A program made the position numbers and the translations under genes. The notes under the pieces were generated by a model, which saw only the letters and a list, made by a program, of their open reading frames with translations, searched no databases and was not told the origin of the DNA. From Tenacibaculum soleae (GTDB taxonomy: Bacteria; Bacteroidota; Bacteroidia; Flavobacteriales; Flavobacteriaceae): a stretch of 64,000 nucleotides of DNA. The stretch is taken from positions 186,001 through 250,000 of the forward strand of contig NZ_MAKX01000013.1 in assembly GCF_001693415.1 (NCBI RefSeq), written 5' to 3'. This document shows positions 62,158-64,000 of the stretch, piece by piece; within the stretch, counting starts at the first letter, position 1; each line of letters opens with the position of its first letter.

Positions 62158-64000
62158 TTAGTTTTTAGAAAATTCTAGTTTTTTCTCACAAACCGTTTTT
62201 TTCAAACGAACACCATAATCTGCCAATGTTTTAATTTCTTTAATACCAGCTAATCGTTCTCTTCCTATTATTAATAAACCTTTGTTATTACCTTCAATAT
62301 GATAGTATTTGTTACTCTCAAAAAATAAAATAAGTTCATCTGAAAAAAACTGTTTTATTTCAGATTCATTTTTTCCTGATAAATAAAAACGCTTTGAAAA
62401 ATCAGGGTGCTTATCAATATCAATATCTTTAAAACCAGTAAAATGATATATATATTCAAAAATACCTTCTTTATCTAATGTAAACTCAGGTGTATATTTT
62501 TCAATATCAATATACATCATGGTTACCTTAATTACTTGTTTTGCAATTAATTCACCTTCAGAAAATTCAACATCAAATAAAGAGCAATTTTCATTTGATA
62601 AAATATTTGATATTTTACTAATCTTTCTAGTTTTAAAATACCCAAAATGCGGAATTTTAGTAACTTCTTCTTCAGGAAAAGCTTCATATTTCCATCTTAA
62701 TTCACTACAGATGTTTTGTAGGGATTTTTGTCTTTTTGTTAATATATTTTTATTTTCTTGAATTTGAAAAGGATTATTTTTACGTAAAGCAAACGGATGT
62801 TCGCTTCCTGTTTTATAACCATCTAAACCAATTACTTCAAAATGACCACCTTTTCGCTTAAAGGTTTCTGCATAATTGTTAAGATTTTCCATTACAGAAT
62901 GATCTATAAAATCACACAAAGAAAAATCGATAATAGCATCTTCACTTTCAGGTATTTGATCTAGTTTAGATTTTAATTTAGTATAGTTTAAAAAGCTAGA
63001 AAAGTTTTTAACTGAAACATAATATTTATCATCTTCTTTAAACATTAAAACATTAGGTTTTAATAAGTTTCTAATAAATAGCGTGATGTTTTTATTAATA
63101 ATTATATGAATAATAAAAGTTATGCATATTCCTGCTAAAATACCTGTAATTAAATTGGTCGTAATTGTGGTAAGGAGAGTTGCTAAAAATATAATTAACT
63201 GTTCTTTACCTATTTTAAATACTTTTTTAATGTTTTCAGGTGAAGCTAATTTATATCCTGTATATACTAAAATAGCAGCTAATGCAGGTAGCGGAATTTT
63301 ACGTAATTCGGTGGCAAAAAGTAAAATAAAAACAATTAAAAATACTGCATGAAAAAAGTTAGCTGATCGATTACTACCTTTATTATTTACATTTACAGAG
63401 CTACGTGCAATTACAGTAACAACATTTAATCCACCTAAAAAACCACTAACAACTGTTGCTAAACCCAAAGCACGAATGTCTTTATTTATATTTGAACGTC
63501 TTTTTAAAGGATCTAACTTGTCAACCGCTTTAATACTTAGTAAACTTTCAATACTTGCAATTAAAGTAATGGCAATAACTGCATTAATAAATTCGAACTG
63601 ATATACTTTACCAAAATCAGGAAAAGCAAAATTTGATAAAACATCATCAGGTAAATTTATTAGTAAACTTTTATCGATAGGATATGCTGTGGTCGCAACC
63701 AAATCGTAATAATAATACAAACCAACACTTAAAACTACAATCCACATTGGAGCTGGAATTAATTGAAAGTATTTATTACGAATTTTACTATAAAAAATCA
63801 TAATTAATAAACTAATTACTCCTACTAAACCAGCATAAAAAACACTTGTATTATCTGTTTTAATTAAATTTATAATTCCACCAGGAACTTGCATTAGTAA
63901 TTCAATAATACTTCCTTTGGCGTTTAAATTACCAAACATTACATGTATTTGTTTGGCAAAAATACCAATACCAATAGCCGCTAACATTCCTTGAATAGCG
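62158..64000 (-). CDS. SulP-family anion transporter with STAS domain, partial
   Basis: The 5' end lies beyond the window. The visible part contains many TM helices, with AIQGMLAAIGIG and TVIARSSVNVNNKG as in SulP/SLC26 carriers. A STAS domain follows (about 320-395 of the visible part), and after it an extra domain of about 200 residues of unknown function with GLLIIGRERLAGIK near the end. It probably carries sulfate, bicarbonate or another anion. The extra C-terminal domain might bind nucleotide or protein partners. Confidence 0.9.
   Translation of the reverse strand, partial: AIQGMLAAIGIGIFAKQIHVMFGNLNAKGSIIELLMQVPGGIINLIKTDNTSVFYAGLVGVISLLIMIFYSKIRNKYFQLIPAPMWIVVLSVGLYYYYDLVATTAYPIDKSLLINLPDDVLSNFAFPDFGKVYQFEFINAVIAITLIASIESLLSIKAVDKLDPLKRRSNINKDIRALGLATVVSGFLGGLNVVTVIARSSVNVNNKGSNRSANFFHAVFLIVFILLFATELRKIPLPALAAILVYTGYKLASPENIKKVFKIGKEQLIIFLATLLTTITTNLITGILAGICITFIIHIIINKNITLFIRNLLKPNVLMFKEDDKYYVSVKNFSSFLNYTKLKSKLDQIPESEDAIIDFSLCDFIDHSVMENLNNYAETFKRKGGHFEVIGLDGYKTGSEHPFALRKNNPFQIQENKNILTKRQKSLQNICSELRWKYEAFPEEEVTKIPHFGYFKTRKISKISNILSNENCSLFDVEFSEGELIAKQVIKVTMMYIDIEKYTPEFTLDKEGIFEYIYHFTGFKDIDIDKHPDFSKRFYLSGKNESEIKQFFSDELILFFESNKYYHIEGNNKGLLIIGRERLAGIKEIKTLADYGVRLKKTVCEKKLEFSKN

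Overview
The window is AT-rich chromosomal DNA from a member of the Bacteroidota, most likely the family Flavobacteriaceae. Three things support this. There are PorP/SprF- and PorT-type outer-membrane proteins and the decayed remains of a gliding-type adhesin. There are family-typical proteins such as YtxJ, a stand-alone transketolase C-half, and a propeller sensor with a LytTR regulator. Upstream of many genes there is a TAnnTTTG -7 promoter element, the Bacteroidota consensus. No rRNA, CRISPR array, insertion sequence or prophage was seen. The gene at the right edge is cut by the window.

Left part (1-8983): a two-gene nitrosative-stress-like unit (porin plus Ric iron-sulfur repair protein) lies behind an FNR-like box. 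It is followed by a PorP/SprF gene whose partner adhesin is a multiply broken pseudogene, by two unrecognised secreted proteins, and by a lipoprotein with cadherin-like, PKD-like and BspA-type repeats. Next (9224-20293) come a LytTR regulator with its propeller histidine kinase, mnmE, an AraC-type regulator, purL and a small CarboxypepD_reg protein.

Middle part (20413-40273): mostly housekeeping. It holds tRNA-Lys and tRNA-Leu separated by a terminator-like hairpin, aroK, a phosphoribosyltransferase, an S4 protein, an FKBP lipoprotein, a PorT-like barrel, transketolase C-half, Maf, a UbiA-like membrane protein lacking its Asp motifs, smpB, clpB, ytxJ, an SF2 helicase, miaE and a very large alpha-2-macroglobulin lipoprotein.

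Accessory block (40465-59693): this lies between the alpha-2-macroglobulin gene and pbpC, two genes that are often neighbours in other bacteria. It holds a serine hydrolase, an FAD monooxygenase with a DnaJ-like zinc-finger pair, and an alpha/beta hydrolase. Its most striking part is a tightly packed ten-gene leftward operon (53753 to 43896). Several of its proteins are paralogues built on one unnamed module: an N-terminal helix with an AQxALDxNS core, then an LGFxPTFY strand, then a C-terminal YSAEGSS...PxPP motif. In different members this module carries an OmpA-like domain, a PASTA domain with a long coiled coil, or large inserts. None has a signal peptide. The operon opens with an L7/L12-like repeat protein and a TPR protein. 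Divergently transcribed from it are a single-TM protein, a multi-TM protein, a NarL-type histidine kinase and a LuxR-type response regulator, which are natural candidates for its control. I do not recognise this system and regard it as the best candidate for something undescribed.

Right end: a DbpA-like helicase, a tRNA-dihydrouridine synthase, a small membrane protein, penicillin-binding protein 1C, an intergenic GC-rich repeat-like element and a partial SulP transporter.
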